64,000 nucleotides of DNA from assembly GCF_000735455.1 (NCBI RefSeq), contig NZ_JMPS01000008.1, forward strand, positions 1 to 64,000, written 5' to 3'. Below are positions 1 to 10,203 of the stretch, piece by piece. The translations under genes were made by a program, and so were the position numbers. Source of the stretch: Yokenella regensburgei ATCC 49455 (GTDB lineage Bacteria > Pseudomonadota > Gammaproteobacteria > Enterobacterales > Enterobacteriaceae). Below the pieces are notes generated by a model. It had not been told where the DNA came from. It saw only the letters and a list, made by a program, of their open reading frames with translations, and did no database searches. Positions within the stretch are counted from its first letter, which is position 1; every line of letters begins with the position of its first letter.

Positions 1-796
1 CGGTTTCCTGCCGCACGGCTTTACCGGGCTTGTCATGATGATGGCTATCATCATGTTCTCTTTCGGCGGGCTTGAGCTGGTGGGTATCACCGCCGCTGAA
101 GCGGATAACCCGGAGCAGAGCATTCCGAAAGCCACCAACCAGGTTATCTACCGTATCCTGATTTTCTATATCGGTTCTCTGGCGGTGCTGCTGTCACTGC
201 TGCCGTGGACCCGCGTCACCGCGGATACCAGCCCGTTCGTACTTATCTTCCATGAGCTTGGCGATACCTTCGTGGCTAACGCACTGAACATCGTAGTACT
301 GACAGCAGCGCTGTCGGTATACAACAGCTGCGTATACTGCAACAGCCGTATGCTGTTCGGTCTGGCAAAACAGGGCAACGCACCAAAAGCACTGGCGAAA
401 GTCGACAAGCGCGGCGTGCCGGTCAATACCATCCTGACCTCCGCGCTGTTCACCGCACTTTGCGTATTGATTAACTACTTTGCCCCCGAGTCAGCGTTCG
501 GTCTGCTGATGGCTCTGGTGGTTTCAGCCCTGGTCATCAACTGGGCGATGATTAGCCTTGCACACATGAAGTTCCGCCGCGCGAAGGCGCAGGAAGGCGT
601 GACTCCGCGCTTCCCTGCTCTGTTCTACCCGCTCGGTAACTGGCTGTGCCTGTTGTTCATGGCGGCGGTGCTGGTCATCATGCTAATCACCCCAGGCATG
701 GCGATTTCCGTTTACCTGATCCCGGTATGGATTGCCATTCTCGGTGTCGGCTACGTATGTAAACAAAAAAGCGCCAGCGCGGTGAAAGCCCACTAA
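1..796 (+). CDS. aroP: Aromatic amino acid permease AroP, 3' part
   Basis: This is the C-terminal part of the general aromatic amino acid:proton symporter of the inner membrane, importing phenylalanine, tyrosine and tryptophan. The gene enters from the left edge; its reading frame is open from base 2 and ends with TAA at 794-796. About 264 residues are visible and they match the end of E. coli AroP closely, including the segment FSFGGLELVGITAAEA, typical of the amino acid-polyamine-organocation superfamily, followed by several hydrophobic membrane segments and a short charged tail ending KAH. In K-12 aroP lies next to ampE; here two extra genes separate them. Confidence 0.96.
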   Translation, partial: GFLPHGFTGLVMMMAIIMFSFGGLELVGITAAEADNPEQSIPKATNQVIYRILIFYIGSLAVLLSLLPWTRVTADTSPFVLIFHELGDTFVANALNIVVLTAALSVYNSCVYCNSRMLFGLAKQGNAPKALAKVDKRGVPVNTILTSALFTALCVLINYFAPESAFGLLMALVVSALVINWAMISLAHMKFRRAKAQEGVTPRFPALFYPLGNWLCLLFMAAVLVIMLITPGMAISVYLIPVWIAILGVGYVCKQKSASAVKAH

Positions 797-807
797 GCAC
801 TTCCTTA

Positions 808-834
808 ACGCTGCGCCCATCCCGGGCGCAGCGT
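808..834 (+). terminator. Terminator-like hairpin after aroP
   Basis: An 11-bp perfect GC-rich stem (arms 808-818 and 824-834) with a 5-base loop lies 12 bases after the aroP stop. The downstream tract is only weakly T-rich, so termination may be partial. It ends just before the CRP-like site of the next operon. Confidence 0.6.
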
Positions 835-836
835 CC

Positions 837-852
837 TGTTATCTCCCTCACA
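837..852 (+). promoter_or_regulatory. Predicted CRP site of the symporter-GH43 operon
   Basis: TGTTA-N6-TCACA matches the CRP consensus TGTGA-N6-TCACA at 9 of 10 core positions. It stands 12 bases upstream of an AraC half-site, the same arrangement and nearly the same spacing as the CRP site upstream of araI1 in the araBAD promoter of this window. Confidence 0.7.
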
Positions 853-864
853 CTTTCCTGCTGA

Positions 865-881
865 TAGCCATTTCATCCATA
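865..881 (+). promoter_or_regulatory. Predicted AraC half-site (araI1-like)
   Basis: The 17 bases TAGCCATTTCATCCATA are identical at 15 of 17 positions to the araI1 half-site at 54051-54067. The -10-like AATAAT lies about 58-59 bp downstream of the start of the half-site, as in araBAD. This implies arabinose-induced transcription of the two following genes. A clear second half-site (I2) is not evident. Confidence 0.72.
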
Positions 882-899
882 TCGTCGCCCCTATACTGC

Positions 900-929
900 A
901 ACGCATTTGGCGAACCGAAGACCAATAAT
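900..929 (+). promoter_or_regulatory. Predicted AraC-dependent promoter
   Basis: The -10 candidate is AATAAT at 924-929. The -35 position around 900-905 has no consensus match, as expected for an activator-dependent promoter. Placement relative to the AraC half-site copies araBAD, and the start would be near 936, giving a leader of about 25 bases. A second -10-like TATACT at 892-897 also exists but is badly placed for AraC activation. Confidence 0.45.
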
Positions 930-960
930 TCTCTCCATATCACATCGGGGAGCGCTTTCC

Positions 961-2367
961 ATGAGCAACAACGCACTGTCAGTCAGAGAAAAGATCGGCT
1001 ACGGCATGGGTGATGCGGGATGTAACATCATCTTTGGCGCCATTATGTTGTTTGTTAACTACTTTTATACCGACATCTTTGGTCTTGCCCCGGCGCTGGT
1101 CGGCGTCCTTCTATTATCGGTTCGCGTTATAGATGCCGTTACTGACCCTATCATGGGGGCACTCGCCGACCGCACGCGCAGCAAGTATGGTCGGTTTCGT
1201 CCATGGCTTTTGTGGATTGCCTTCCCCTACGCCCTCTTCAGCGTACTGATGTTCACCACGCCGGAGTGGAGCTATAACAGCAAAGTTATCTATGCGTTCG
1301 TCACCTATTTCCTGCTCTCTATCACCTACACGGCAATCAACATCCCGTACTGCTCGCTGGGAAGCGTCATCACCAACGACCCGAAAGAGCGCGTCGCCTG
1401 TCAGTCTTATCGTTTTGTCCTGGTGGGCATTGCTACCCTGCTGCTATCGCTCACTCTGTTGCCAATGGTCGACTGGTTCGGTGGCGGTGATAAAGCCAGG
1501 GGTTACCAGATGGCCATGACCGTGCTGGCGTTTATCGGCATGTGTATGTTTCTGTTCTGCTTTGCGACCGTTCGTGAGCGTATCCGCCCGGCGGTACAAA
1601 CTAACGATGAACTAAAGCAAGATCTCAAAGACGTGTGGAAGAATGACCAGTGGGTGCGCATTCTGCTGCTGACGCTGTGCAACGTCTGCCCGGGCTTTAT
1701 TCGCATGGCTGCGACCATGTATTACGTCACCTGGGTGATGCAGCAGAGCACCCATTTCGCCACCCTGTTTATCAGCCTGGGCGTAGTCGGCATGATGATT
1801 GGCAGTATGCTGGCGAAGGTATTAACGGATCGCTGGTGCAAACTGCAGGTCTTTTTCTGGACCAATATCGCGCTGGCTATTTTCTCCTGCGCGTTTTACT
1901 TCTTCGACCCGCACGCCACCGTGATGATTCTGGTGCTCTATTTCCTGCTCAACATCCTGCATCAGATCCCTTCCCCGCTGCACTGGTCGCTGATGGCCGA
2001 TGTCGACGACTATGGTGAATGGAAAACCGGTAAGCGCATCACCGGCATCAGCTTCTCAGGCAACCTGTTCTTCCTGAAGGTCGGTCTGGCGGTCGCCGGA
2101 GCGATGGTCGGATTTCTGCTCTCGTGGTATGGCTATGACGCCGGGGCAAAGCAGCAAAGCGCCGCCGCGATCAACGGGATCGTGATGCTGTTTTCGGTGA
2201 TTCCGGGCGCTGGCTATCTCATTACCGCCGGGGTCGTTCGCCTGCTGAAGGTCGATCGTGGGTTTATGCTGCAGATTCAGTCCGATCTGGAAAAGCGCCG
2301 CACTAACTACCGCGAGCTGAGCGACTATCAGGAACAGAAAATAGCTGAACAGGAAAGGAAAGCATAA
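961..2367 (+). CDS. GPH-family glycoside:cation symporter (probable arabinoside transporter)
   Basis: This is a 468-residue inner-membrane symporter of the glycoside-pentoside-hexuronide:cation family (MelB/XylP/YicJ/YagG type). About 12 hydrophobic segments are visible, with the family signature around residues 58-85 (DAVTDPIMGALADRTRSKYG). The ATG at 961 follows GGGAG and starts the family's usual N-terminus; an in-frame start at 907 would add 18 unlike residues. The stop overlaps the start of the GH43 gene by one base, so the two are translationally coupled. The promoter has CRP and AraC sites, pointing to an arabinose-containing glycoside as substrate. I recall that Salmonella has a similar pair near aroP, reported as AraC targets and possibly named araT/araU; I cannot verify that here. 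Confidence 0.88.
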   Translation: MSNNALSVREKIGYGMGDAGCNIIFGAIMLFVNYFYTDIFGLAPALVGVLLLSVRVIDAVTDPIMGALADRTRSKYGRFRPWLLWIAFPYALFSVLMFTTPEWSYNSKVIYAFVTYFLLSITYTAINIPYCSLGSVITNDPKERVACQSYRFVLVGIATLLLSLTLLPMVDWFGGGDKARGYQMAMTVLAFIGMCMFLFCFATVRERIRPAVQTNDELKQDLKDVWKNDQWVRILLLTLCNVCPGFIRMAATMYYVTWVMQQSTHFATLFISLGVVGMMIGSMLAKVLTDRWCKLQVFFWTNIALAIFSCAFYFFDPHATVMILVLYFLLNILHQIPSPLHWSLMADVDDYGEWKTGKRITGISFSGNLFFLKVGLAVAGAMVGFLLSWYGYDAGAKQQSAAAINGIVMLFSVIPGAGYLITAGVVRLLKVDRGFMLQIQSDLEKRRTNYRELSDYQEQKIAEQERKA

Positions 2368-3350
2368 TGAATCAATGGCCAAATCCATTTATTGAACAGC
2401 GCGCGGACCCTTTCATTCTGCGGCACGGAGGAGAGTACTACTTCATCGCCTCAGTACCTGAATATGACAGGCTGGAGATCCGCCGCGCCACAACGCTTGC
2501 AGGGCTGCGTGACGCTATGCCAGTGGTGGTGTGGCGTAAACCCGAACAGGGGCCGATGAGCGAGCTTATCTGGGCACCGGAGTTGCACAACATCGATGGC
2601 ACCTGGGTTATCTGGTTTGCCGCAGCCGCAACGCAAACGCTTGATACGCTTGGCATGTTCCAGCACCGCATGTTCGCCCTCACCTGTGACAACCCGGATC
2701 CGCTGACCGGCCGTTGGGTGGAACGCGGGCAGGTAAAAACACCGTTTGATACTTTTGCCCTTGATGCGACGACCTTTAGTCATCAGGGTAAACACTGGTA
2801 TCTGTGGGCACAGAAGGCACCAGACATCGCCGGAAACTCGAATCTTTATCTGGCAGAACTGGAAAACCCGTGGTCGATTAAAGGCGAGCCGGTGATGCTG
2901 AGCCGGCCAGAATTTGACTGGGAATGCCGGGGGTTTCTGGTGAATGAAGGCCCGGCGGTTATCACTCACGGAACGCGTTTATTTGTCAGCTATTCCGCCA
3001 GCGCCACCGATGAAAATTACTGCATGGGGCTACTGTGGATTAACCTCGAGGATGACCCGCTGCAGGCGGCAAACTGGCACAAATCTCCCCAACCGGTTTT
3101 CACAACAAGTTATGAAAACCGCCAGTACGGGCCCGGGCACAACAGCTTTACGCAAACGGAAGAGGGGGAGGATGTGCTGGTGTATCACGCGCGCAATTAC
3201 ACCGAGATTGAGGGCGATCCGCTGTATGACCCGAACCGCCACACGCGGCTGAAGCTGATTCGCTGGAATGAAAACGGGATGCCTGATTTTGGCACCCCGC
3301 CTGCGGATACGCTTACACTAACGTCCCATAAATCGTCAGTAATGCCATGA
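2367..3350 (+). CDS. GH43-family glycoside hydrolase (probable arabinosidase)
   Basis: This is a 327-residue single-domain family 43 glycosidase without a signal peptide, so cytoplasmic. The five-bladed propeller family uses three acidic residues. Candidates are Asp14 (ADPF), Asp133 (ALDATTF) and Glu194 (VNEGP). GH43 enzymes are mainly beta-xylosidases and alpha-L-arabinofuranosidases. The AraC-type promoter favours release of L-arabinose from a glycoside brought in by the upstream symporter, but the substrate is an inference. The start ATG overlaps the symporter stop (TAATG). The 3' end runs 38 bases into the convergent ampE gene and no terminator is seen, so the last 12 residues are read from antisense ampE sequence. 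Confidence 0.86.
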   Translation: MNQWPNPFIEQRADPFILRHGGEYYFIASVPEYDRLEIRRATTLAGLRDAMPVVVWRKPEQGPMSELIWAPELHNIDGTWVIWFAAAATQTLDTLGMFQHRMFALTCDNPDPLTGRWVERGQVKTPFDTFALDATTFSHQGKHWYLWAQKAPDIAGNSNLYLAELENPWSIKGEPVMLSRPEFDWECRGFLVNEGPAVITHGTRLFVSYSASATDENYCMGLLWINLEDDPLQAANWHKSPQPVFTTSYENRQYGPGHNSFTQTEEGEDVLVYHARNYTEIEGDPLYDPNRHTRLKLIRWNENGMPDFGTPPADTLTLTSHKSSVMP

Positions 3351-4167
3351 TAACCACCGTCACATACGAGGTTTTCTTAGCCAGCGACACTGCTGCTTTT
3401 GGTGTTTCGACTTTATCGATATGAGGCTCACGCGCCAGCGAAAATTGGGCAAGCTGCGTTAATACCTGGTACTGCGGCGTGTGCCTGTCTCCGAGCGAAG
3501 CAAACCACGCGGGGAGCGCCTTCTCCCCGTGCCCCAGCAGAGCGTAGACTACGCCAACCAGACGTACTGGCAGCCAGTCCAGCACGTGCAAAATTGCATC
3601 AATACCTGACTGTAAACGGTGATGAGGCGTCTGATAGCGAGCAAGCCACGTCTGCCAGGCGCGGAGAAACGCATAGCCCACCAGGGTTACCGGGCCAAGC
3701 GGCCCGCCCACCACAAACCAGAACAGCGGCGCGAGATAAAAACGGTAGTTGATCCACAGCAGCGCATTTTGCAACTCGCGCAAATACTCACGCTCATCGC
3801 AGCCTGGCGGTACACCGTGGATAAGGGTCAATTCGCTGGCCATGGAGTCACGCGCGTGGTTGTCGCCGTGCGAAGCCGCTTTCAGATAGGCATGATAATG
3901 CATACGCACTTTGCCCGCGCCGATACACAAAAGCCCGATCAGGATCCAGAACACCAACAGCGGAACGTTAAACAGTAATCCACCCAGCGCCCGCTGGATG
4001 AGGAACACTACCGCCATCGCCACAATGGTCATCAGCAATGTGCCGATCATAGACCAGCGCTTAATGCGTCGGAACAGCACTTCCAGCCGGTGATCCAACT
4101 GCCAGTGTTCACCCAGCTTAAATAAGCGCTCGGCAATCAGCACCAGCAGCGTCGTAAACAGCGTCAT
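3313..4167 (-). CDS. ampE: Inner-membrane protein AmpE
   Basis: This 284-residue protein has the same length as E. coli AmpE, a polytopic inner-membrane protein encoded with ampD and implicated in regulation of AmpC beta-lactamase. Several hydrophobic segments are visible, notably around residues 38-85, 140-165 and the C-terminus. Its ATG overlaps the ampD stop by 4 bases (ATGA), so translation is coupled. The 3' end overlaps the convergent GH43 gene by 38 bases. Its molecular role is not well defined; no ampC gene is in this window. Confidence 0.95.
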   Translation of the reverse strand: MTLFTTLLVLIAERLFKLGEHWQLDHRLEVLFRRIKRWSMIGTLLMTIVAMAVVFLIQRALGGLLFNVPLLVFWILIGLLCIGAGKVRMHYHAYLKAASHGDNHARDSMASELTLIHGVPPGCDEREYLRELQNALLWINYRFYLAPLFWFVVGGPLGPVTLVGYAFLRAWQTWLARYQTPHHRLQSGIDAILHVLDWLPVRLVGVVYALLGHGEKALPAWFASLGDRHTPQYQVLTQLAQFSLAREPHIDKVETPKAAVSLAKKTSYVTVVIMALLTIYGTLV

Positions 4168-4727
4168 GTCATCTCCTTATCTGACGAAGGGGTGACCAGC
4201 GCACGAAACTTTTTCCAGTCAAATGAAGAACCGGGATCCGTTTTGCGACCTGGCGCAATATCACTATGGCCGGTGATGTGGTTGCTCATCGCCGGATAAA
4301 CCTGCATTAACAGCTGCGTGACCGCTGCCAGCTGTCGATACTGAGCGTCGGTGTAGGGCTCGATGTCCGTTCCCTCAAGCTCAATACCTATCGAAAAATC
4401 ATTACACTTTTCCCGCCCCTGATAGCACGAAACCCCAGCGTGCCATGCTCGCTTATCGAAGGGGACATATTGCACAATTTCGCCATCACGGCGAATCAGA
4501 CAATGGGCAGAAACCCGCAGGTGCGCGATCCCGGCAAAATAGGGGTGCGCTGTAGGATCGATTGTCCCGGTAAATAACGCGTCGATCCACGGACCGCCAA
4601 ATTCACCGGGCGGCAGGCTAATGTTGTGTACCACCAGCAACGAAGGAACTTCATCATCCGGACGGCAATCATGGTGCGGCGAGGGCACGCGACGTGCGCC
4701 TTCCAGCCATCCCCCGTTTAACTGCAT
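4164..4727 (-). CDS. ampD: 1,6-anhydro-N-acetylmuramyl-L-alanine amidase AmpD
   Basis: This cytoplasmic zinc amidase cleaves the peptide from 1,6-anhydroMurNAc muropeptides during cell-wall recycling and so lowers the inducer of AmpC beta-lactamase. At 187 residues it matches the Citrobacter freundii length (183 in E. coli). The zinc ligands His34, His154 and Asp164 and the catalytic residues Glu116 and Lys162 are all present. The gene is first in an ampD-ampE unit, divergent from nadC across 87 bases that must hold both promoters. Confidence 0.97.
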   Translation of the reverse strand: MQLNGGWLEGARRVPSPHHDCRPDDEVPSLLVVHNISLPPGEFGGPWIDALFTGTIDPTAHPYFAGIAHLRVSAHCLIRRDGEIVQYVPFDKRAWHAGVSCYQGREKCNDFSIGIELEGTDIEPYTDAQYRQLAAVTQLLMQVYPAMSNHITGHSDIAPGRKTDPGSSFDWKKFRALVTPSSDKEMT

Positions 4728-4796
4728 GCGGGCTCTCCTAATCTATGGTACTGATAACGGCTTCAGAGTAGCATGTTTCAATCTTATGATTGATGA

Positions 4797-5708
<912 letters not shown>

Positions 5709-5868
5709 CACTGACGAAGGGGGCGAATTACGCGCCCTCTTCCACTTTCTCTGCACGCTCCGTGCAACTGCAAAAAATCCCCTGAAACAGCCTTCACAAA
5801 CTAACTTTCTCTCCTCGCCGCTCCTGGTTTGCTCTGCCACTGTGCTCCCGTCATTCAAGGAGTCACAA

Positions 5869-6321
5869 ATGAACAAACAGTATGGATTTACCCTGATAGA
5901 ACTCATGGTGGTGATTGGCATCATTGCGATTCTGAGCGCCATTGGCATTCCGGCTTACCAGAATTACCTGCGCAAGGCGGCACTAACCGATATGTTGCAA
6001 ACCTTCATGCCTTACCGCACCGCGATTGAGCTGTGCGCCCTCGACCACGGCGGCACCTCAGGATGCAGCGCCAGCAGCAACGGTATTCCCTCCCCCTCAA
6101 CGACCCGCTACGTCTCAGCAATGAGCGTCTCACAGGGGACGGTGACGATGACCGGGCAGGAAAGCCTCAACGGGTTAACCGTCGTCATGACCCCACGGTG
6201 GGACAACGCCAACGGTATTACCGGTTGGCAGCGCGTCTGCAACGTACAAAACGATGGTGCACTGCAACAAGCCTGCGAAGACGTTTTCCGCTTTGATGGC
6301 ACGCAGGAGGCAACGCAATGA
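5869..6321 (+). CDS. ppdD: Type IV pilin-like major prepilin PpdD
   Basis: This 150-residue prepilin has the class III signal MNKQYG followed by FTLIELMVVIGIIAI. A prepilin peptidase would cleave after Gly6 and methylate Phe7, and Glu11 of the mature-type helix (the GFTLIE glutamate) is present. Four cysteines in the globular part could form disulfides. I chose the ATG at 5869, preceded by AAGGAG, which starts the canonical leader; the frame is open further upstream but without a pilin-like sequence. It heads the ppdD-hofB-hofC operon and overlaps hofB by 4 bases. Related pili assemble from PpdD in E. coli; expression conditions are not evident. Confidence 0.95.
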   Translation: MNKQYGFTLIELMVVIGIIAILSAIGIPAYQNYLRKAALTDMLQTFMPYRTAIELCALDHGGTSGCSASSNGIPSPSTTRYVSAMSVSQGTVTMTGQESLNGLTVVMTPRWDNANGITGWQRVCNVQNDGALQQACEDVFRFDGTQEATQ

Positions 6322-7703
6322 AACTCGAACAGCTTGATGTACTATGCAAACGCCATCAGGCCCTGCTGTTGCACAGCAACGAGGCGATGCTGTGCATTGC
6401 GGTGGTGGGGACCCCCTCGCCTGAACTACTGGAAGCGCTACGCTTTGCCACCCAGAAACGTGTTGATATCGAATGCTGGGAGGCCGCCCGCATGGAGCAG
6501 CACCTGAGAGTGGAGGCCCACTCTCATCTTCCTGCCATCGCAGACGAGCAGGAAAATGCCGTCGCATTGCTCAATCGCATGTTTGAACAGGCGTTGGCCC
6601 AGCGAGCCTCCGATATTCATATTGAGCCCGACGAGCAGTGTCTGCGCATTCGTCTACGGGTGGACGGCGTGCTTCACACGCAGCCTCTGGTCGGCGCATC
6701 GCTCGCTCCTACTCTCACCGCCCGGCTCAAGGTGCTGGGTAATCTGGATATTGCCGAACGGCGCTTACCCCAGGATGGACAGTTCACCATCACGATCGCC
6801 AATGAGCCAGTGTCGTTTCGCATCGCCACACTCCCGTGTCGTCATGGAGAAAAAGTGGTTCTGCGCTTACTTCACCGTCAGGAACAGGCGCTGGAGCTGA
6901 GCGCCGCCGGCATGTCGCCGTTGCAGCTTGCTCAGTTCACTCACGCGCTGCTCCAGCCCCAGGGGCTAATTCTGGTTACCGGCCCGACCGGTAGTGGTAA
7001 AACGGTCACCCTGTACCGCGCCCTGCAACGGCGAAATACCCCCGAGGTTAACCTTTGCAGCGTGGAGGATCCGGTTGAAATTCCCCTGGCGGGCATCAAC
7101 CAGACGCAGGTTAACCCACGTGCTGGTCTCACCTTTCAAAGCATCCTGCGCGCCCTGCTGCGCCAGGATCCGGATATTGTGATGGTAGGGGAAATCCGTG
7201 ATACCGAAACAGCCGAAATTGCCATCAAGGCGGCGCAAACCGGGCATCTGGTGCTGTCGACCCTGCACACCAACTCCACCAGCGAAACCCTGACCCGCCT
7301 GCAACAAATGGGGGTAGCGAGCTGGATGGTGTCTTCCGCTCTGTTACTGGTGGTCGCGCAGCGTCTGGTACGAAAACTTTGTCCCCACTGCCAGCAGAGT
7401 GCCAGCGAGGACATTGTTCTTCCGCTCTCGCTGTGGCCACGCCCCCTGGCCCATCGGCAGGCTACTGGCTGCAAACGCTGCTACCACGGCTATTACGGGC
7501 GAGTCGCACTGTTTGAATTACTCCCGATTGGCAACGATATTCGCCACGGCATCACCACCGCTATGAGTGCTCGTGAAATAGAACACCTGGCACGTCAGGC
7601 GGGGATGACAACGCTGTTTGAAAGCGGCTGCGATGCGGTAGAAAAAGGGCTGACCAGTTGGGAGGAGATAGTCCGGGTGCTGGGGATACCGAATGTCCAG
7701 TAA
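6318..7703 (+). CDS. hofB: Type IV pilus assembly ATPase HofB (PilB/GspE family)
   Basis: This 461-residue hexameric ATPase would power pilin polymerisation at the inner membrane. Visible motifs are the Walker A GPTGSGKT (222-229), Walker B with DIVMVGEIRD (286-295), the His box around 310-317, and a tetracysteine zinc site at Cys355, Cys358, Cys385 and Cys388. Compared with PilB proteins the N-terminal domain is short, as in E. coli HofB. It overlaps ppdD by 4 bases and hofC by 11 bases, so the three are translated as a unit. Confidence 0.95.
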   Translation: MKLEQLDVLCKRHQALLLHSNEAMLCIAVVGTPSPELLEALRFATQKRVDIECWEAARMEQHLRVEAHSHLPAIADEQENAVALLNRMFEQALAQRASDIHIEPDEQCLRIRLRVDGVLHTQPLVGASLAPTLTARLKVLGNLDIAERRLPQDGQFTITIANEPVSFRIATLPCRHGEKVVLRLLHRQEQALELSAAGMSPLQLAQFTHALLQPQGLILVTGPTGSGKTVTLYRALQRRNTPEVNLCSVEDPVEIPLAGINQTQVNPRAGLTFQSILRALLRQDPDIVMVGEIRDTETAEIAIKAAQTGHLVLSTLHTNSTSETLTRLQQMGVASWMVSSALLLVVAQRLVRKLCPHCQQSASEDIVLPLSLWPRPLAHRQATGCKRCYHGYYGRVALFELLPIGNDIRHGITTAMSAREIEHLARQAGMTTLFESGCDAVEKGLTSWEEIVRVLGIPNVQ

Positions 7704-8898
7704 ACCTCTATGGCACTGGCGCGGCCTGACGCCGCAGGGTGAATATATCAGCGGAACCCTGTGGAGTCCTCACCGTGTGGCTGTCGTCAACACGCTGGAA
7801 GAGAGGCATATTTCAGCGCTCAGGATCCGCCGCTGTCGCGTTCACTCATCGCACTGGCACCCACAACGCAGCGGCGAAATGGTGGGACAGCTGGCAACGC
7901 TACTTCAGGCGGGGCTGACGCTATCCGATGGCCTCGAGCTGTTGGCAGCACAGCACCCGAGCGCGCAGTGGCAGGCCCTGTTGTACCAGTTAGCACGCGA
8001 ATTACAGCAGGGCATCGCTTTTTCTGTTGCCCTGGAGGCATGGCCCGAAGCCTTCCCTCCTCTTTTTATCGCGATGATCCGCACCGGTGAGCTCACCGGA
8101 GAACTCGAACTCTGCTGCCAGCACTTAGCCCGCCAGCAGGAAAGCCAGCACCGGCTAAACCTGAAAGTAAAAAAGGCGCTGCGTTATCCGCTGATTGTGT
8201 TGAGCGTTACCCTAATAGTGGTGGTTGCGATGCTCGGATTTGTACTGCCAGAGTTCACGGCTATCTATCAGACGTTCAATACCCCGCTTCCTGCGCTGAC
8301 GCGGGGTGTAATCGCAGCGGCAGCCCTGTTCCACGACAGTTTGATACCGCTTCTTGCCGTTTTATTGTCTGGTGCGTTGGTCGCAAAACGTTTCCATCGC
8401 CATCCCGGCTGGCAGCTCTATCGCCAGGCACTGTTACTCCGCCTTCCGTTAGCAGGCCCGTTAGTTCTCGGACAAACGCTAAGCCAGATTTTTACCGTTC
8501 TCTCACTTACGCAGAATGCAGGTATCGCCTTCTTACAGGGGCTCGGGAGCGTAGAAGTCACATTACAAAATCGCTGGTGGCAGAAAGTGATTCATCAGGT
8601 TCATGAGGAGGTCTCACAGGGTAGCGCCATCTGGCAGGCGCTGGCAAAACACCCGGTGTTTCCATCGTTGAGCCTGCAGCTCATCAGAACCGGCGAAGCT
8701 TCAGGTGCGCTGGACCGCATGCTTAATAATCTTGCGCAGCACTATCAGGTGCAGACTGAACAATTGGCAGATGAGCTGGCCACGCTACTGGAGCCACTGA
8801 TGCTGCTGGTGACAGGCATTATCATCGGCACGCTGGTCGTCGCCATGTATTTACCGGTCTTCCATCTGGGGGATGCTATCGGGGGGATGGGAGGATGA
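7693..8898 (+). CDS. hofC: Type IV pilus inner-membrane platform protein HofC (PilC/GspF family)
   Basis: This 401-residue platform protein has two repeated GspF domains, the first around residues 60-190 and the second around 265-390. Each carries a helical cytoplasmic part with the RTGE motif (MIRTGELTGEL and LIRTGEASGAL). Hydrophobic membrane segments lie near 165-190, 210-230 and the C-terminus. The PilC family couples the assembly ATPase to pilin. Its start overlaps hofB by 11 bases. It ends 33 bases from the convergent guaC stop. Confidence 0.94.
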   Translation: MSSKPLWHWRGLTPQGEYISGTLWSPHRVAVVNTLEERHISALRIRRCRVHSSHWHPQRSGEMVGQLATLLQAGLTLSDGLELLAAQHPSAQWQALLYQLARELQQGIAFSVALEAWPEAFPPLFIAMIRTGELTGELELCCQHLARQQESQHRLNLKVKKALRYPLIVLSVTLIVVVAMLGFVLPEFTAIYQTFNTPLPALTRGVIAAAALFHDSLIPLLAVLLSGALVAKRFHRHPGWQLYRQALLLRLPLAGPLVLGQTLSQIFTVLSLTQNAGIAFLQGLGSVEVTLQNRWWQKVIHQVHEEVSQGSAIWQALAKHPVFPSLSLQLIRTGEASGALDRMLNNLAQHYQVQTEQLADELATLLEPLMLLVTGIIIGTLVVAMYLPVFHLGDAIGGMGG

Positions 8899-8923
8899 CG
8901 CTGGCGCAGGAGATGCGCCAGCG
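8899..8923. terminator. Strong hairpin between hofC and guaC
   Basis: A 10-bp perfect stem (8899-8908 with 8914-8923) fills the gap between the convergent hofC and guaC genes. Neither side is followed by a run of T, so it is not a classical intrinsic terminator. It may block or protect 3' ends of both transcripts. Confidence 0.4.
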
Positions 8924-8930
8924 AATTCGC

Positions 8931-9974
8931 TTACAGGCTGTTGAACACGCGGTTCTCTTGTTCCTGCACGCGGATAAAGGTCGTACGCTTGGTCAGCTCT
9001 TTCAGGCGCGATGCACCAACATAGGTACATGCAGAACGCAGGCCGCCAAGAATGTCGCGTGCGGTATTCTCTACCGGGCCACGCAGCGGCAGCTTCACGG
9101 TCTTACCTTCTGCGGCACGGTAGCCCGCAACACCACCGACGTGACGGTTCATGGCAGATTCAGAGCTCATGCCGTAGAACAGCATGAATTTCTCACCGTT
9201 TTCTTCGACAACTTTACCACCGCTCTCTTCGTGCCCTGCCAGCATACCGCCCAGCATCACAAAATCTGCGCCGCCGCCAAAGGCTTTCGCCACGTCGCCC
9301 GGCATAGTACAACCACCGTCGCTGACAATCATGCCGCCCAGACCGTGTGCCGCATCCGCGCACTCAATCACGGCGGAAAGCTGCGGATAACCCACACCGG
9401 TTTTCACACGGGTAGTACAAACGGAACCCGGGCCAATGCCTACTTTCACGATGTCAGCACCGGAGAGGATCAGTTCTTCACACATCTCACCCGTTACCAC
9501 GTTACCGGCAATAATGGTTTTATCCGGCCAGGCCGCACGTGCTTTTGCAACAAACTGAACAAAGTGCTCGGAGTAGCCGTTCGCCACGTCGATGCACACA
9601 AAATTCAGCTGTGGGTTTTGAATCAGGATCTGTTTGGTTTTTTCGAAATCGGCATCAGAAGTACCGGTCGACACCATGACGTGTTTCAGCACGTCAGCAG
9701 AAGCGCCCTGCACGAATGCCTGCCAGTTTTCGATGGTGTAGTGCTTATGCACAGCGGTAAGAATATCAAAAGCCGCCAGTGCGGTCGCCATTTCAAAGGT
9801 ACCAACAGAGTCCATGTTGGCTGCGATGATTGGAACACCAGACCAGGTATGACCGGAATGCTTAAAGGTGAATTCGCGTTCCAGTTCTACTTCGGAACGG
9901 CTTTTGAGGGTAGAGCGCTTAGGGCGGATAAGGACGTCTTTAAAGCCTAACTTCAGATCTTCTTCAATACGCAT
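8931..9974 (-). CDS. guaC: GMP reductase GuaC
   Basis: This enzyme reduces GMP to IMP with NADPH, releasing ammonia, in purine interconversion. The 347 residues match the E. coli length, and the catalytic cysteine lies in GPGSVCTT near residue 186 within an IMPDH/GMPR barrel. I placed the start at [10 protein letters not shown] (ATG at 9974); the frame is open 12 codons further upstream without support. It faces coaE across 229 bases that contain both divergent promoters. Confidence 0.97.
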   Translation of the reverse strand: MRIEEDLKLGFKDVLIRPKRSTLKSRSEVELEREFTFKHSGHTWSGVPIIAANMDSVGTFEMATALAAFDILTAVHKHYTIENWQAFVQGASADVLKHVMVSTGTSDADFEKTKQILIQNPQLNFVCIDVANGYSEHFVQFVAKARAAWPDKTIIAGNVVTGEMCEELILSGADIVKVGIGPGSVCTTRVKTGVGYPQLSAVIECADAAHGLGGMIVSDGGCTMPGDVAKAFGGGADFVMLGGMLAGHEESGGKVVEENGEKFMLFYGMSSESAMNRHVGGVAGYRAAEGKTVKLPLRGPVENTARDILGGLRSACTYVGASRLKELTKRTTFIRVQEQENRVFNSL

Positions 9975-10203
9975 GTGCGGATTCCTGGGGTATGTGGAAA
10001 ATAAGTTCAAAGCACAACTCCAGTGACGTTATCATACGCAGTAATCAGGGCTTCGCAAGACTGCGATTTTCACTTTTTTTACGCTACAATCCTATAAATT
10101 TACCTGGTGAAAGGTGAAGTTAACACTCAGCACCAGGCATGTTGGTTGTTCTCTTTTCAACCGATTGATTTATCTCGTCTATTAAAATCCAGGAACGAGC
10201 CTT

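Noticed and set aside
892-897. TATACT as the main -10 of the symporter operon
   Set aside because: It would place the promoter inside the space expected for AraC I2 and -35; AATAAT at 924-929 fits the AraC spacing better.
8895-9950. 351-codon plus-strand open frame opposite guaC
   Set aside because: GuaC is complete on the other strand; the His/Thr/Gln-rich translation is typical of an antisense shadow.
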